From contig JAGQHN010000023.1 of the NCBI GenBank assembly GCA_020431825.1, forward strand, positions 1-36,703: DNA of 36,703 bases, in the 5' to 3' direction. The stretch is from Trueperaceae bacterium. Its GTDB lineage: Bacteria > Deinococcota > Deinococci > Deinococcales > Trueperaceae. The position numbers and the translations under genes were made by a program. Below the pieces are notes generated by a model. The model saw nothing but the letters and a program-made list of their open reading frames with translations. It was not told where the DNA came from and did not search any database. Each line of letters starts with the position of its first letter. The stretch's first letter is position 1. This document shows positions 8,113 through 16,791 of this stretch, in pieces.

Positions 8113-11100
8113 ATGACCTTTAACAAGGTCAGGCCTCGAGGTCTGCTCACAACTATTTTCACCATTATCCTGGCAGCACTCTGGGTTTACCCTATCTTTC
8201 GTTTTTTCAATCCCGTTAGCCTTTTCACCGAGCTTTTTTATTCTTTTGACAGTATTACTGAGCTATTTCGCTCAAGGGCTTTTCTTGAAAGTCTCGAGTT
8301 CACATGGTATCTGAATAGTCTGGGCATAGCCCTCGCAGTCACCGCCATTACCCTGTTTATCTGCGCCCCTTGTGCCTATGCGGTGTCGAGGCTCGAGTTC
8401 CCGGGAAAAAACATTTTATTCTGGTCTCTTTTGGCAGGAATTATCTTGCCAAAAGAGGTCTTGTTTGTGCCTTTGTTTATGGACCTTGCTTCGGTAGGTC
8501 TGGCAAACCATTACGTTGGTATCAGCCTGCCACAAGTAATCGCTCCTCTTATTATTTTGGCGTTTAAGTACTATTTTGATCAGGTCCCTGATGAATTGCG
8601 CGAAGCCGCTTATCTTGATGGTGCCAGCGAATGGCGCATTCTATGGTTTATCTTTATACCTGTTAACCAAATCATCACACTGGTCTTGCTTATTTATGTC
8701 TTTATCACCGCTTGGAATAATTTTTTCTGGCCCTTTATTATCACCTATTCTGAAGAACTCATGACTTTGCCTGTCGCTCTGGGCACCCAGGGCTTTGGCA
8801 CCTTTGGCTTTACCGGTTTGGCAGCCACAGTCATTTTCTTTTTACTTTTAGGTTCTGTGATGCAACTCCTTCTGGTGCGCACCGGCATTATTACGGTAGG
8901 GATTGATAAACGTGGTTTTGCAGTACAGGCCAGGCCCCTCTTCATTTTGCTGGGTTCGATTGCTGCTGTTATTGGCATCTTTTGGGGAGCTACTTTCCTC
9001 AAACAGCAACTACAGCTACGCCAACCCCTTCCAACACCGCTACAAACTCGCTGGGCAAAAGAAGTCACCGCTGAAAATGTCCATCAGGAATACCCTCGCC
9101 CTCAGCGGGTGCGAAAGGACTGGCAAAATCTCAATGGGTTATGGGACTATGCTTTAAGGGGTAAACGCAGTCAGGAACCCAAAAACTTTGACGGGCAAAT
9201 TCTGGTTCCCTTCCCGATTGAGTCGGCCCTTTCTGGCGTTGCCCTTAGAGCCGATGAGCGTAAGCTCTGGTATCACCGCAATTTCTCTATACCTGAGGAC
9301 TGGCAGGGTCAACGCATCATGCTGCACTTTGGCGCTGTGGATTGGGAAACGACGGTCTGGGTCAACGATCAGGAAATAGGGACACATAAAGGGGGCTATG
9401 ATAGCTTTTCCTTTGACATAACAGCTGCTCTAAGCAGCAGTAGCGAACAAAAACTGGTTGTGAGCGTGCTTGATCCAAGTGACACGGGAACGCAGCCAAG
9501 GGGCAAGCAGGTCAGAGAGCCCAGGGGCATCTGGTATACCTCCACAAGCGGTATATGGCAAACGGTCTGGCTCGAGCCCGTTCCCCAAGTCAGCATAGAC
9601 AAGCTCATCATGACACCTGACATAGACGCCAATATCTTAAATCTAAGAGTCAATACTCTGGGGGAAGAAAGTACTAATTTAAGGATTAAAGCGGTGGTAA
9701 CAGAGGCAGGCAAAACCGTTAAAGAGGCTGAAGGCTCACTTAGTGAAACCTTAACTATTCGCCTGTTTAATGCCAAGCGCTGGTCCCCCGATGATCCCTT
9801 TTTATACGATCTTGAAGTTACGCTGCTGGCAGGTGACACCGTTGTTGATAGGGTCTCGAGCTACTTTGGTATGCGCAAAATCAGCATTGAACCAGATGAG
9901 ACAGGAGTTGTCCGCTTATTTCTAAACAATGAACCCCTATTTCAGTATGGCCTACTGGATCAGGGCTTCTGGCCTGATGGTCTCTACACTGCGCCAACTG
10001 ATGAAGCACTTCGTTATGACCTCGAAGTTACCAGACAACTAGGTTTTAATATGGTTCGCAAGCACGTCAAGGTTGAGAGTGATCGCTGGTATTACTGGGC
10101 CGACAAGCTTGGACTATTAGTCTGGCAAGATATGCCCAGTGGTGATGCGCTAATTGGCAACGGTGAGGGTGAATTGGAACGCAGTGAGGCTTCTGCCCAG
10201 CAATTTGAGCTTGAACTCGAGCGCATGATTGATGGTCTTTATAACCATCCCTCTATCGTCATGTGGGTCTTGTTTAATGAAGGCTGGGGTCAGTACGATA
10301 CCGCCCGCCTGACAGACTGGCTGAAAAACCGCGACCCCAGTCGCCTGGTAAACAGCGCCAGTGGCTGGAACGATTTTGGTAACAGCGATGTTCGCGACAT
10401 TCATAGTTACCCTGGCCCCAACGCCCCTCAACAGTATGGTGACCGGGCTTCAGTGTTAGGAGAGTTTGGCGGTCTTGGGCTGGCTATTACCGGGCTTACC
10501 TGGCAGGACGAAGAAAACTGGGGCTACCAGCAATATGCAGATGGCAGCGTACTTTTAACAGCCTACGATGCCCTCATAAGACGCCTCAGATATCTCAGTG
10601 TGGAAGAAGGTCTGGCAGCCGCCGTTTACACTCAAACTACCGATGTGGAGGTTGAAGTCAACGGCATGATGACCTATGACCGGGCCCTTATCAAAATGGA
10701 CCCCGTTCAGGTCAGTTGGTCCAACCGCATTCTTTACCGGGACCCACCGATCATCACTCGTTTTGTATCCACCTCTGAAGATACTGCTATCGACTGGCGC
10801 TACAGCTTTACCAGGCCAGATGAGGGCTGGACCTTAGCAGGCTTTGATGACTCGAGCTGGACGCTTGGTCCGGCAGGTTTTGGCACTGACAATAGTCGGG
10901 GTGGTACAGTAAGGACCGAGTGGACAAGCCCTGAAATCTGGCTGCGTCACAGTTTTAATCTGACGTCAACCTATGTCCTTTACCCTTACCTCAAGGCTCA
11001 TCATAACGACGCCATGGACGTTTATCTGAATGGTCAACTTATAAAAACCCTGCCAAACTACACGTTTGACTATGTCAGAGTACCGCTTGACCCAGAGATC

Positions 11101-11220
11101 AGAGAGCTCTTTAAAGAAGGGAAAAATACCTTAAGTGTGCACTGTAAAAAAGTGGCTTTTGGTCAGTACTGTGATGCAGGTTTATTTGACACCAGTGAAC
11201 GCTTAGAAAGCGGACGCTAA
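8113..11220 (+). CDS. Fusion: CUT1 ABC permease + seventh helix + GH2 glycosidase + C-terminal jelly roll
   Basis: One open frame of 1035 residues. Residues 1-268 are a full MalG-type permease: helices near 11-30, 67-92, 101-126, 134-155, 178-205 and 233-256, with an intact EAA loop (ELREAAYLDGASEWR, 161-175). A further hydrophobic stretch at 275-296 follows. MalG-type subunits end in the cytoplasm, so this seventh helix would carry the rest outside. Residues about 327-865 are GH2: jelly roll starting YPRPQRVRKDWQNLNGLW, immunoglobulin-like domain, TIM barrel. Acid/base Glu723 (VLFNEGWG) and nucleophile Glu784 (VLGEFGG) are kept. Residues about 880-1035 look like a galactose-binding-type beta-sandwich. 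Both halves resemble the neighbouring stand-alone permease and GH2. The hydrolase was probably tethered on the periplasmic face beside the channel (inference). Confidence 0.88.
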   Translation: MTFNKVRPRGLLTTIFTIILAALWVYPIFRFFNPVSLFTELFYSFDSITELFRSRAFLESLEFTWYLNSLGIALAVTAITLFICAPCAYAVSRLEFPGKNILFWSLLAGIILPKEVLFVPLFMDLASVGLANHYVGISLPQVIAPLIILAFKYYFDQVPDELREAAYLDGASEWRILWFIFIPVNQIITLVLLIYVFITAWNNFFWPFIITYSEELMTLPVALGTQGFGTFGFTGLAATVIFFLLLGSVMQLLLVRTGIITVGIDKRGFAVQARPLFILLGSIAAVIGIFWGATFLKQQLQLRQPLPTPLQTRWAKEVTAENVHQEYPRPQRVRKDWQNLNGLWDYALRGKRSQEPKNFDGQILVPFPIESALSGVALRADERKLWYHRNFSIPEDWQGQRIMLHFGAVDWETTVWVNDQEIGTHKGGYDSFSFDITAALSSSSEQKLVVSVLDPSDTGTQPRGKQVREPRGIWYTSTSGIWQTVWLEPVPQVSIDKLIMTPDIDANILNLRVNTLGEESTNLRIKAVVTEAGKTVKEAEGSLSETLTIRLFNAKRWSPDDPFLYDLEVTLLAGDTVVDRVSSYFGMRKISIEPDETGVVRLFLNNEPLFQYGLLDQGFWPDGLYTAPTDEALRYDLEVTRQLGFNMVRKHVKVESDRWYYWADKLGLLVWQDMPSGDALIGNGEGELERSEASAQQFELELERMIDGLYNHPSIVMWVLFNEGWGQYDTARLTDWLKNRDPSRLVNSASGWNDFGNSDVRDIHSYPGPNAPQQYGDRASVLGEFGGLGLAITGLTWQDEENWGYQQYADGSVLLTAYDALIRRLRYLSVEEGLAAAVYTQTTDVEVEVNGMMTYDRALIKMDPVQVSWSNRILYRDPPIITRFVSTSEDTAIDWRYSFTRPDEGWTLAGFDDSSWTLGPAGFGTDNSRGGTVRTEWTSPEIWLRHSFNLTSTYVLYPYLKAHHNDAMDVYLNGQLIKTLPNYTFDYVRVPLDPEIRELFKEGKNTLSVHCKKVAFGQYCDAGLFDTSERLESGR

Positions 11221-11371
11221 TTTGGATACAGATTTTCAGAAACTTGAGGAATTATTAAAGAGAAACATCCGAATCTCAACACTTTTCACACATCAGGTAG
11301 GTAGCTTTAGGCCATCAATTCATTGCATTTGTCAGCAACACCGATAGCACTTAACAATTTGGGAGACTTAG

Positions 11372-13894
11372 ATGTTTAGACTCATACTTTTATTCTTAGC
11401 CCTGACTTCGGTTCAGACGCTAGCGCAAGAGGCCCCTCCGATTTTTAAAGACGTTAGCCTGATGGCGCAGATTAGCGCTAGCCACCGCGCAACCTGGGAT
11501 CCCGAATCTCTTAAAGAAGGTTATCTGGCTGTTGGACAAGCCTGGGCTGACTACGACCAGGACGGCTGGCTGGATCTTTATGTCACGGGCAATCAGGATA
11601 GAAATTGGCTGTTTCGCAATAACGGTGATGGCAGTTTCAACGTTTCAGACTGGGCTGATCAAGTGGCGCTCGAGGATACACTCAGCGGTGGTGCGATCTG
11701 GGCCGACTATGACAATGATGGCTGGCCTGATCTCTATGTGCTTAACTACGGCGCCAATAGTCTTTTTCACAATGAGGCTGGTAAGGGGTTTCGAGATGTC
11801 ACGAACGACGCTGGACTTGGAGATACAGGTAAAGGCAGCTCGGCCACCTGGGGAGACTTTAATGGCGACGGATTTCTTGACCTTTATGTTGTCAACTGGT
11901 CTTGCCTGCCCGAATGTCAACCCGAAAGCCTCGAGCCCAATCAGGACGTCCTTTATCAAAACTTGGGCAATGGTCGTTTTGCTGATGTCAGTCATTTTCT
12001 AAATCATGACAAACTGCTTGGCGCAGGCTTTGCTGCCAGTTTTTTTGACTACGACAACGACAATGATGTTGACCTCTATGTCGTAAATGACAAAATGACC
12101 AATCCCATAGGCAATGTTTTATGGCGCAATGATGGCGAAGGTTGCGCTGGCTGGTGCTTTAGTGATGCCTCTAAAGAAGCGCGGCTAGATAACAAGATGC
12201 ATGCGATGGGCCTGGCCATAAATGACTACAATAACGACAGCAGACCCGATCTTTATATCAGTAATATGCTTAGCCCAATGGCACTCGAGCAAAATCTTGG
12301 TCGGGGCCACTTTGAAGATATCAGCCAGGCTGCTGGCCTTATGGTTACCGACCGGCACCGAGAGGCAGTTGGCTGGGGGGTCGCATTTTTTGATTATGAC
12401 AATGACGGCTGGTCTGATCTTTATATCTCAACAACTGCGACACCCTCCAGAGCTCCTGGTATGTACGGGGGGTCAATGCCCGATATGGAAGATTTTCATC
12501 GCCCCTACCCTGATCTGCTTTACCGTAATATGGGTGATAGCAGCTTTAAGCTGCAGGCAGCTGAAGCTATAGAAAACAATGAACGTGCGAGCATGGGCTT
12601 TGCCTACGCCGACTATAACAATGACGGCAGGATGGATTTTGTGCAGGGCAACTGGAATGAGGCGTATGCCCTCTATGAAAACGTGCTCGAGACCTCAAAT
12701 AACTGGCTCAGCCTTCGCTTAGATGGCGGCGGCAGTATAAACCGGGACGCGGCAGGCAGCAAAGTCTTTGTCACTGATAGCAGTGGCATGGAGCAGGTCA
12801 AAGAGCTTATTTTGGGCTCGAGCCTGGGGTCAGGGCATGATACGCGTCTTCACTTTGGTTTAGGCTCAGCGGATTTGCGTTCCGTTAAGGTCGTCTGGTC
12901 AAACGGCTTTGAGCAAACCTTTACTGATCTGCCACAGAATCAGATCGTAGACCTGAGCTATAACAACCCAGATGATAATGCGCCCCCCGCTTACATAAGC
13001 CCTCTCGCCTTGACTGGCTCGATTCAGCGCACCCACGACCCTACCATGATGGCAGAAGACGGCACCTACTATGTCTTTGGCACTGGCCCAGGTGCACCTA
13101 TTCGCTGCTCGAAAGATATGCTCGAGTGGAAACTCTGCAGCGCGGTTTTCTTTGGTTTACCAACTTGGATTAAAGAAGCTGTGCCTGCCGTTGGCGACCT
13201 GTGGGCACCAGATATCTCGTTGTACAAGGGCAAATATCAGGTTTACTACTCAGCCTCGAGCTTTGGAGACAACCAATCAGCTATTGGCTTGGCTACCAAT
13301 GTCACCCTTGATCCAAACAGTCCTGACTATGCCTGGAAAGATGAAGGATTGGTCATAGCTTCCTCCCGCAGTGATGACTGGAACGCAATCGATCCTAACT
13401 TTGCTCTAGACGCCTCAGGCCAACCCTGGCTGGTCTTTGGTAGTTACTGGTCAGGCATCAAAATGATCAAGCTGGACCCGGAAACAGGCAAACAAGCCCC
13501 TGATGATCAGGAGCTTTATGCTATTGCCAGTCGTTCCCGTCCGACAGCCATAGAAGCCCCCTACATTATTTACCGGGCTCCGTATTACTATTTGTTTGTG
13601 TCTTTTGATAGTTGCTGCCAGGGCGTAGACAGTACCTACAATATTCGTGTTGGTCGCTCAGAATCGATTACCGGACCCTACATTGATCAGGATGGCAAGG
13701 CCATGCTAAAAGGTGGCGGCAGCTTACTCAAAAGTTCTGGAGAGCGCTATAAAGGGCCAGGCCATAATGCTGTCTTTACGGAAAATGGTCAGGATTATCT
13801 GGTCTACCATGCCTATGACGCAGAAGACAACGGCACGTCAAAACTGCGCATAGAACGACTCGAGTGGCAAGACGGCTGGCCCTACTTGCCCTAA
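11372..13894 (+). CDS. Exported FG-GAP/ASPIC repeat protein fused to GH43 endo-arabinanase
   Basis: An 840-residue secreted protein. The Sec signal peptide is about residues 1-19 (ending TLAQ). Residues 50-430 hold seven FG-GAP/VCBS-type repeats with calcium loops such as DYDQDG (60), DYDNDG (112), DFNGDG (162), DYDNDN (226), DYNNDS (285), DYDNDG (341) and DYNNDG (414). Residues about 440-530 form an ASPIC/UnbV domain ([14 protein letters not shown]). Residues about 545-840 are a GH43 domain of the endo-alpha-1,5-L-arabinanase type, with Asp556 (THDPT), Asp674 (AIDPNF) and Glu728 (IEAPY) as base, modulator and acid. The GH43 part is a close paralogue of the enzyme at 19204. The propeller-like N-terminal part may bind polymer or surface; that is inference. 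A GGGAG site precedes the ATG. Confidence 0.87.
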   Translation: MFRLILLFLALTSVQTLAQEAPPIFKDVSLMAQISASHRATWDPESLKEGYLAVGQAWADYDQDGWLDLYVTGNQDRNWLFRNNGDGSFNVSDWADQVALEDTLSGGAIWADYDNDGWPDLYVLNYGANSLFHNEAGKGFRDVTNDAGLGDTGKGSSATWGDFNGDGFLDLYVVNWSCLPECQPESLEPNQDVLYQNLGNGRFADVSHFLNHDKLLGAGFAASFFDYDNDNDVDLYVVNDKMTNPIGNVLWRNDGEGCAGWCFSDASKEARLDNKMHAMGLAINDYNNDSRPDLYISNMLSPMALEQNLGRGHFEDISQAAGLMVTDRHREAVGWGVAFFDYDNDGWSDLYISTTATPSRAPGMYGGSMPDMEDFHRPYPDLLYRNMGDSSFKLQAAEAIENNERASMGFAYADYNNDGRMDFVQGNWNEAYALYENVLETSNNWLSLRLDGGGSINRDAAGSKVFVTDSSGMEQVKELILGSSLGSGHDTRLHFGLGSADLRSVKVVWSNGFEQTFTDLPQNQIVDLSYNNPDDNAPPAYISPLALTGSIQRTHDPTMMAEDGTYYVFGTGPGAPIRCSKDMLEWKLCSAVFFGLPTWIKEAVPAVGDLWAPDISLYKGKYQVYYSASSFGDNQSAIGLATNVTLDPNSPDYAWKDEGLVIASSRSDDWNAIDPNFALDASGQPWLVFGSYWSGIKMIKLDPETGKQAPDDQELYAIASRSRPTAIEAPYIIYRAPYYYLFVSFDSCCQGVDSTYNIRVGRSESITGPYIDQDGKAMLKGGGSLLKSSGERYKGPGHNAVFTENGQDYLVYHAYDAEDNGTSKLRIERLEWQDGWPYLP

Positions 13895-13909
13895 ACTCCT
13901 CTTTTAAAA

Positions 13910-13923
13910 CCATAACGTTATGG
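13910..13923. promoter_or_regulatory. Palindrome CCATAACGTTATGG after the FG-GAP/GH43 gene
   Basis: A perfect 14-base palindrome with a central AACGTT, shortly followed by ACGATTTTTT. It may be a weak terminator (5-base stem, 4-base loop) or a further LacI-type operator, since the operator at 14175 has the same AACGTT core. Confidence 0.4.
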
Positions 13924-14006
13924 ACGATTTTTTACTTCAGAAATTCCTAATGCTAAGTAGCTAGTTTGCCTTATTCTATCTCCAAATGAAGCAATTATAG
14001 GCATAA

Positions 14007-14018
14007 GTGAACGCTCAC
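14007..14018. promoter_or_regulatory. LacI-type operator (GTGAACGCTCAC)
   Basis: A near-palindrome with central CG, four bases upstream of the -35 box. It matches the site at 2793-2804 in sequence and in position relative to the promoter. Confidence 0.6.
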
Positions 14019-14022
14019 ACTG

Positions 14023-14051
14023 TTGACAAAATAGCTTAACCGTAGTAATTT
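14023..14051 (+). promoter_or_regulatory. Sigma-70-type promoter of the arabinan operon
   Basis: TTGACA (14023-14028), 17 bases, TAATTT (14046-14051). The surrounding 60 bases match those at 2792-2850 at about five of every six positions, including most of the spacer and the bases after the -10 box. Confidence 0.75.
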
Positions 14052-14174
14052 ATAAAGCAATCTAAAGTTAAGCATTGCGTTAGGTTCGGCAGGCTCAAGG
14101 TAGACTGCTCGTAACCCAACAGGGATAGGTTAGATGAGCGATATAAACAAACAAAATTGCTTTATAGCTGCTTT

Positions 14175-14188
14175 TGTGAACGTTCACA
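14175..14188. promoter_or_regulatory. Perfect LacI-type operator palindrome (TGTGAACGTTCACA)
   Basis: A 14-base perfect palindrome with central CG lying about 120 bases downstream of the promoter at 14023-14051. It shares the GTGAACG half-site with the promoter-proximal operator. It may be an auxiliary operator for looping or a roadblock. Confidence 0.65.
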
Positions 14189-14464
14189 CTTCTGTTTTTT
14201 GTTCCTTTCCCAGAAGCGTAACAAAGCTTTTTTCACACGTAATAAATCCTTTCTCATGCACTGCTTCTATTTGCCATTTGGCTATGAAATGTGACTATTC
14301 TCCGCGTTCTTTGGAACGTTCTGCTCGCAAATCAAGAAATCGAAAGGGGGTCAGCTAACTGTTAAGACTTTTAGGCTAAAACAATTCGCGGCTTGACCCA
14401 GTACTTTTTTAAAGTGCCTCAGCGCCCAAATCTTAAGAGAAAGAATTAATTCAAGGAGGTTTAA

Positions 14465-15778
14465 ATGCCTAAACTGAAAGCCCTAAAATACCTTTTGTCG
14501 CTTTTCATACTTGTGTTCTTCGTACAAACGATGGCACAAGATGAGCCTGAGCCTGTTGTCACCGATTTTGGCAGCGGTGGAACCCTCATATCCTTTTGGA
14601 ATGGCCTTTCCGGCTCTGACGGTGTCACTCTGAACGAAATGCTTGGTCAATTCGTTTCTGAGAACCCCGATGTTTCTGTTCGTACAGAAATCATTGATTG
14701 GGGCACCCTCTATCCAAAACTGCAAACCGCCTTTGTTGCTGGTGAGCCACCAGATGTTTTTATTGTTCACGCATCTGAAGTAGCTCAGTTTCATAGCTAC
14801 GGCATGCTTAAAGACCTGTCTTACCTCTATGACACAAATGGTGGACCTCTTCCTGCTGACGATTTTGCTCAGCCTGGCTTTAATGGTGTCTTTATTGACG
14901 GCGTACCTTATGGCGTGCCTCTAGATAACCACGGACGCGCCACCTGGGCCAATGTTGGTCTGTTTGAGGCTGCTGGTATTGAACCACATATTCCAAATAA
15001 CTTTGATGATCTCGTTGCCATGCTGCAACAGCTCACGCTTGATGCCAACGGAAACAATGCTGCGTCAGCAGACTTTGACCCTGCCAACATTGTTCAGTGG
15101 GGCACCTGCATGGAATGGATTTACACTGACTTTGAAAGCTATCTCTGGCAACATGGTGGCTCAATCATCAGTGAAGATGGTAAAACTGCCACAGTTAACT
15201 CAGAAGCTGCCATGGCCGCCTTGCAAAAAATGCATGACCTGATCTACAAATATCATGTTTCTCCGGAACCAGCTGGTTTTGACGCCTGGCAAAGCTGGGC
15301 CGGTGGTAAAGTCGCCCTTGTTCCAACTGGCTCATGGTTCCGTAACTTCGCCGAAGACCAAACCGACATTCAAGGTCAAGCCTTACCTGCTATGCAACTT
15401 GGACCCAATCCCGGTGTCTGGTTTGGTGCTCACGTTTTCATGATTCCTGTCAGCCTCGAGGGTGAAAAACTTGCTGCTGTAGAGAAAATGATTGAGTGGG
15501 TTACCAACAACCAAAAAATGTGGGCCGCTTCTGGTCAGGTTCCCGCCCGTATTTCAGTACAGGCTGAACTGGATCCCGAAAACTATCCCTCTAACATCCT
15601 GATCGGTAAAACCTTCCAGGACTATGGCCATATGGAAGTGGTTTCCACTGCTATCCTCGAGCTTCAGTCTGCCCTCGATCCAGAATTAAGTGCAGCGCTT
15701 AACAATCAAAAGAGCATCGAAGACGCTCTAAATGATGCCAACAAGCGCATGCAGCAAATCTTAGATCGTACGCAATAA
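14465..15778 (+). CDS. Sugar ABC transporter periplasmic binding protein (CUT1, system 2)
   Basis: A 437-residue family 1 solute-binding protein. Signal peptide is about residues 1-24 (YLLSLFILVFFVQTMA), cut before Gln25; no lipobox. The mature part carries LISFWNGLSGSDG, the family-typical PDVFIVHASEVAQFH, and WAGGKVALVPTGSWF near residues 278-292. AAGGAGG lies 5 bases before the ATG. It is the first gene of the arabinan operon and is followed by a terminator-like hairpin, then two permeases. Context with GH43, GH51 and araBDA suggests arabino-oligosaccharides or arabinose as ligand (inference). Confidence 0.9.
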   Translation: MPKLKALKYLLSLFILVFFVQTMAQDEPEPVVTDFGSGGTLISFWNGLSGSDGVTLNEMLGQFVSENPDVSVRTEIIDWGTLYPKLQTAFVAGEPPDVFIVHASEVAQFHSYGMLKDLSYLYDTNGGPLPADDFAQPGFNGVFIDGVPYGVPLDNHGRATWANVGLFEAAGIEPHIPNNFDDLVAMLQQLTLDANGNNAASADFDPANIVQWGTCMEWIYTDFESYLWQHGGSIISEDGKTATVNSEAAMAALQKMHDLIYKYHVSPEPAGFDAWQSWAGGKVALVPTGSWFRNFAEDQTDIQGQALPAMQLGPNPGVWFGAHVFMIPVSLEGEKLAAVEKMIEWVTNNQKMWAASGQVPARISVQAELDPENYPSNILIGKTFQDYGHMEVVSTAILELQSALDPELSAALNNQKSIEDALNDANKRMQQILDRTQ

Positions 15779-15785
15779 GTTTTTG

Positions 15786-15816
15786 AAGGATGGGCATTAA
15801 GTGCCCATCCTTTTTA
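15786..15816 (+). terminator. Hairpin with T run after the system 2 binding-protein gene
   Basis: Arms AAGGATGGGCA and TGCCCATCCTT enclose a 5-base loop and are followed by TTT. This is a Rho-independent-type structure inside the operon. It probably acts as a partial terminator that lowers expression of the permeases relative to the binding protein. Confidence 0.7.
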
Positions 15817-15846
15817 CTTAGCCTCGACGGTTCCAAAGGATTGACC

Positions 15847-16776
15847 ATGCAAAAGTCTGAAAGTTTAAGCAAAACCAACACCCCCAAACGTTTTCGTATG
15901 AATTTAAAAACCCGCGAAACGATTGCGGCTTATTTATTTTTATCTCCTTTTATTATTTTGTTCTCGGTATTTGTTATACGCGCCACCTTTTATGCCATTC
16001 AAATGAGCTTTTTTGACTGGACCATCTTGAGGCCATTTAAACCTTTTGTAGGCTTAGCCAACTACAAAGAACTTATCAATGATGATGTCTGGTGGCTTGC
16101 CTTAAAAAACACCTTATATTTTTCCATTATCACCGTTGTGGGAACCAGTGCAGTTGCGCTTGCTGCAGCCCTGGCCATTAACCAACCGCAGGTGAAAGGC
16201 AAAGAGTTCTTTAGAGTGCTTCTCTACATGCCCAGTCTTTTGTCGGTTGGGGTTATTGGCTTGACATGGGTGTGGCTACTTAATACCCAGTTTGGCATTG
16301 TCAACTATTTGCTTAGTTTTATTGGCATAAGACCTATTAACTGGTTAGGTGACGGTAAGCTGGTTATTCCAGCATTAAGTTTAACCACCATCTGGTGGGG
16401 CTTTGGCTTTCCCATGCTCATTTTTTTAGCAGGCCTACAGGGTATCCCGGAGCAACTTTATGAAGCGGCCCGTATTGATGGTGCCAGACAGGGTCAGATT
16501 TTCTGGCGGATCACCCTACCCCTCTTACGCCCCACTTTACTCTTTGTTACGGTTACTGGCTTTATCGCCCATTTCCAGGTTTTTGGTCAACCCTTCATTA
16601 TGACAAGGGGCGGACCCGGTAGAGCCTCTTATACCGTCATTTTTTACCTTTATGAGGCTGCCTGGCGTGCGTTCCGGATGGGCTATGGCTCAGCTATTGC
16701 TGTTGCACTGGCAATCATTATTATTATTTTTACCCTTTTACAATTCCGTTTCATTGGCAGACGGGTTGAGTACTAA
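15847..16776 (+). CDS. Sugar ABC transporter permease, MalF type (system 2)
   Basis: A 309-residue CUT1 permease. I chose the ATG at 15847 (MQKSESLSK) because AAAGGA lies just upstream; an in-frame ATG at 15790 lies inside the terminator hairpin. A basic tail leads into six predicted helices, beginning AAYLFLSPFIILFSVFVI. Family marks: SFFDWTILRP and FVGLANYKEL in the first outer loop, EAA loop LYEAARIDGARQGQIFWRIT near residues 203-222, and MTRGGPGRAS before the last helix. It partners the MalG subunit 15 bases downstream. Confidence 0.9.
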   Translation: MQKSESLSKTNTPKRFRMNLKTRETIAAYLFLSPFIILFSVFVIRATFYAIQMSFFDWTILRPFKPFVGLANYKELINDDVWWLALKNTLYFSIITVVGTSAVALAAALAINQPQVKGKEFFRVLLYMPSLLSVGVIGLTWVWLLNTQFGIVNYLLSFIGIRPINWLGDGKLVIPALSLTTIWWGFGFPMLIFLAGLQGIPEQLYEAARIDGARQGQIFWRITLPLLRPTLLFVTVTGFIAHFQVFGQPFIMTRGGPGRASYTVIFYLYEAAWRAFRMGYGSAIAVALAIIIIIFTLLQFRFIGRRVEY

Positions 16777-16791
16777 GGCTCGAGGTTTCTG

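Larger units (their letters stand above)
13895..14464 (+). other. 570-base regulatory region before the arabinan operon
   Basis: No convincing gene is seen. From left to right: the palindrome CCATAACGTTATGG (13910-13923) followed by a T-rich stretch, a LacI-type operator (14007-14018), a promoter (14023-14051), a perfect operator palindrome (14175-14188), a second GAACGTTC core (14314-14321), and AAGGAGG just before the ATG at 14465. If the promoter is right, the transcript has a leader of about 400 bases. Confidence 0.6.

Noticed and set aside
8930..9100. Possible frameshift or assembly join making the permease-GH2 fusion artificial
   Set aside because: The frame runs unbroken through a plausible helix and linker, with normal base use and no sequence repeat at the junction; still listed as a test.
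9396..9839. 147-codon minus-strand frame inside the fusion gene, and similar antisense frames (such as 33203-33562)
   Set aside because: They mirror strongly coding plus-strand genes and show no domain, ribosome site or promoter.
14134..14358. 74-codon frame in the long leader before the system 2 binding protein
   Set aside because: It contains the perfect operator palindrome, has a weak ribosome site and no recognisable protein features; low-complexity, cysteine-scattered translation looks like chance.
14060..14464. Riboswitch in the long leader
   Set aside because: No recognisable conserved riboswitch core or terminator switch was seen; operators explain the clearest structure.
15790..15846. 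Upstream start for the system 2 MalF gene
   Set aside because: That ATG lies inside the terminator hairpin and has no suitable spacing; the ATG at 15847 has AAAGGA.
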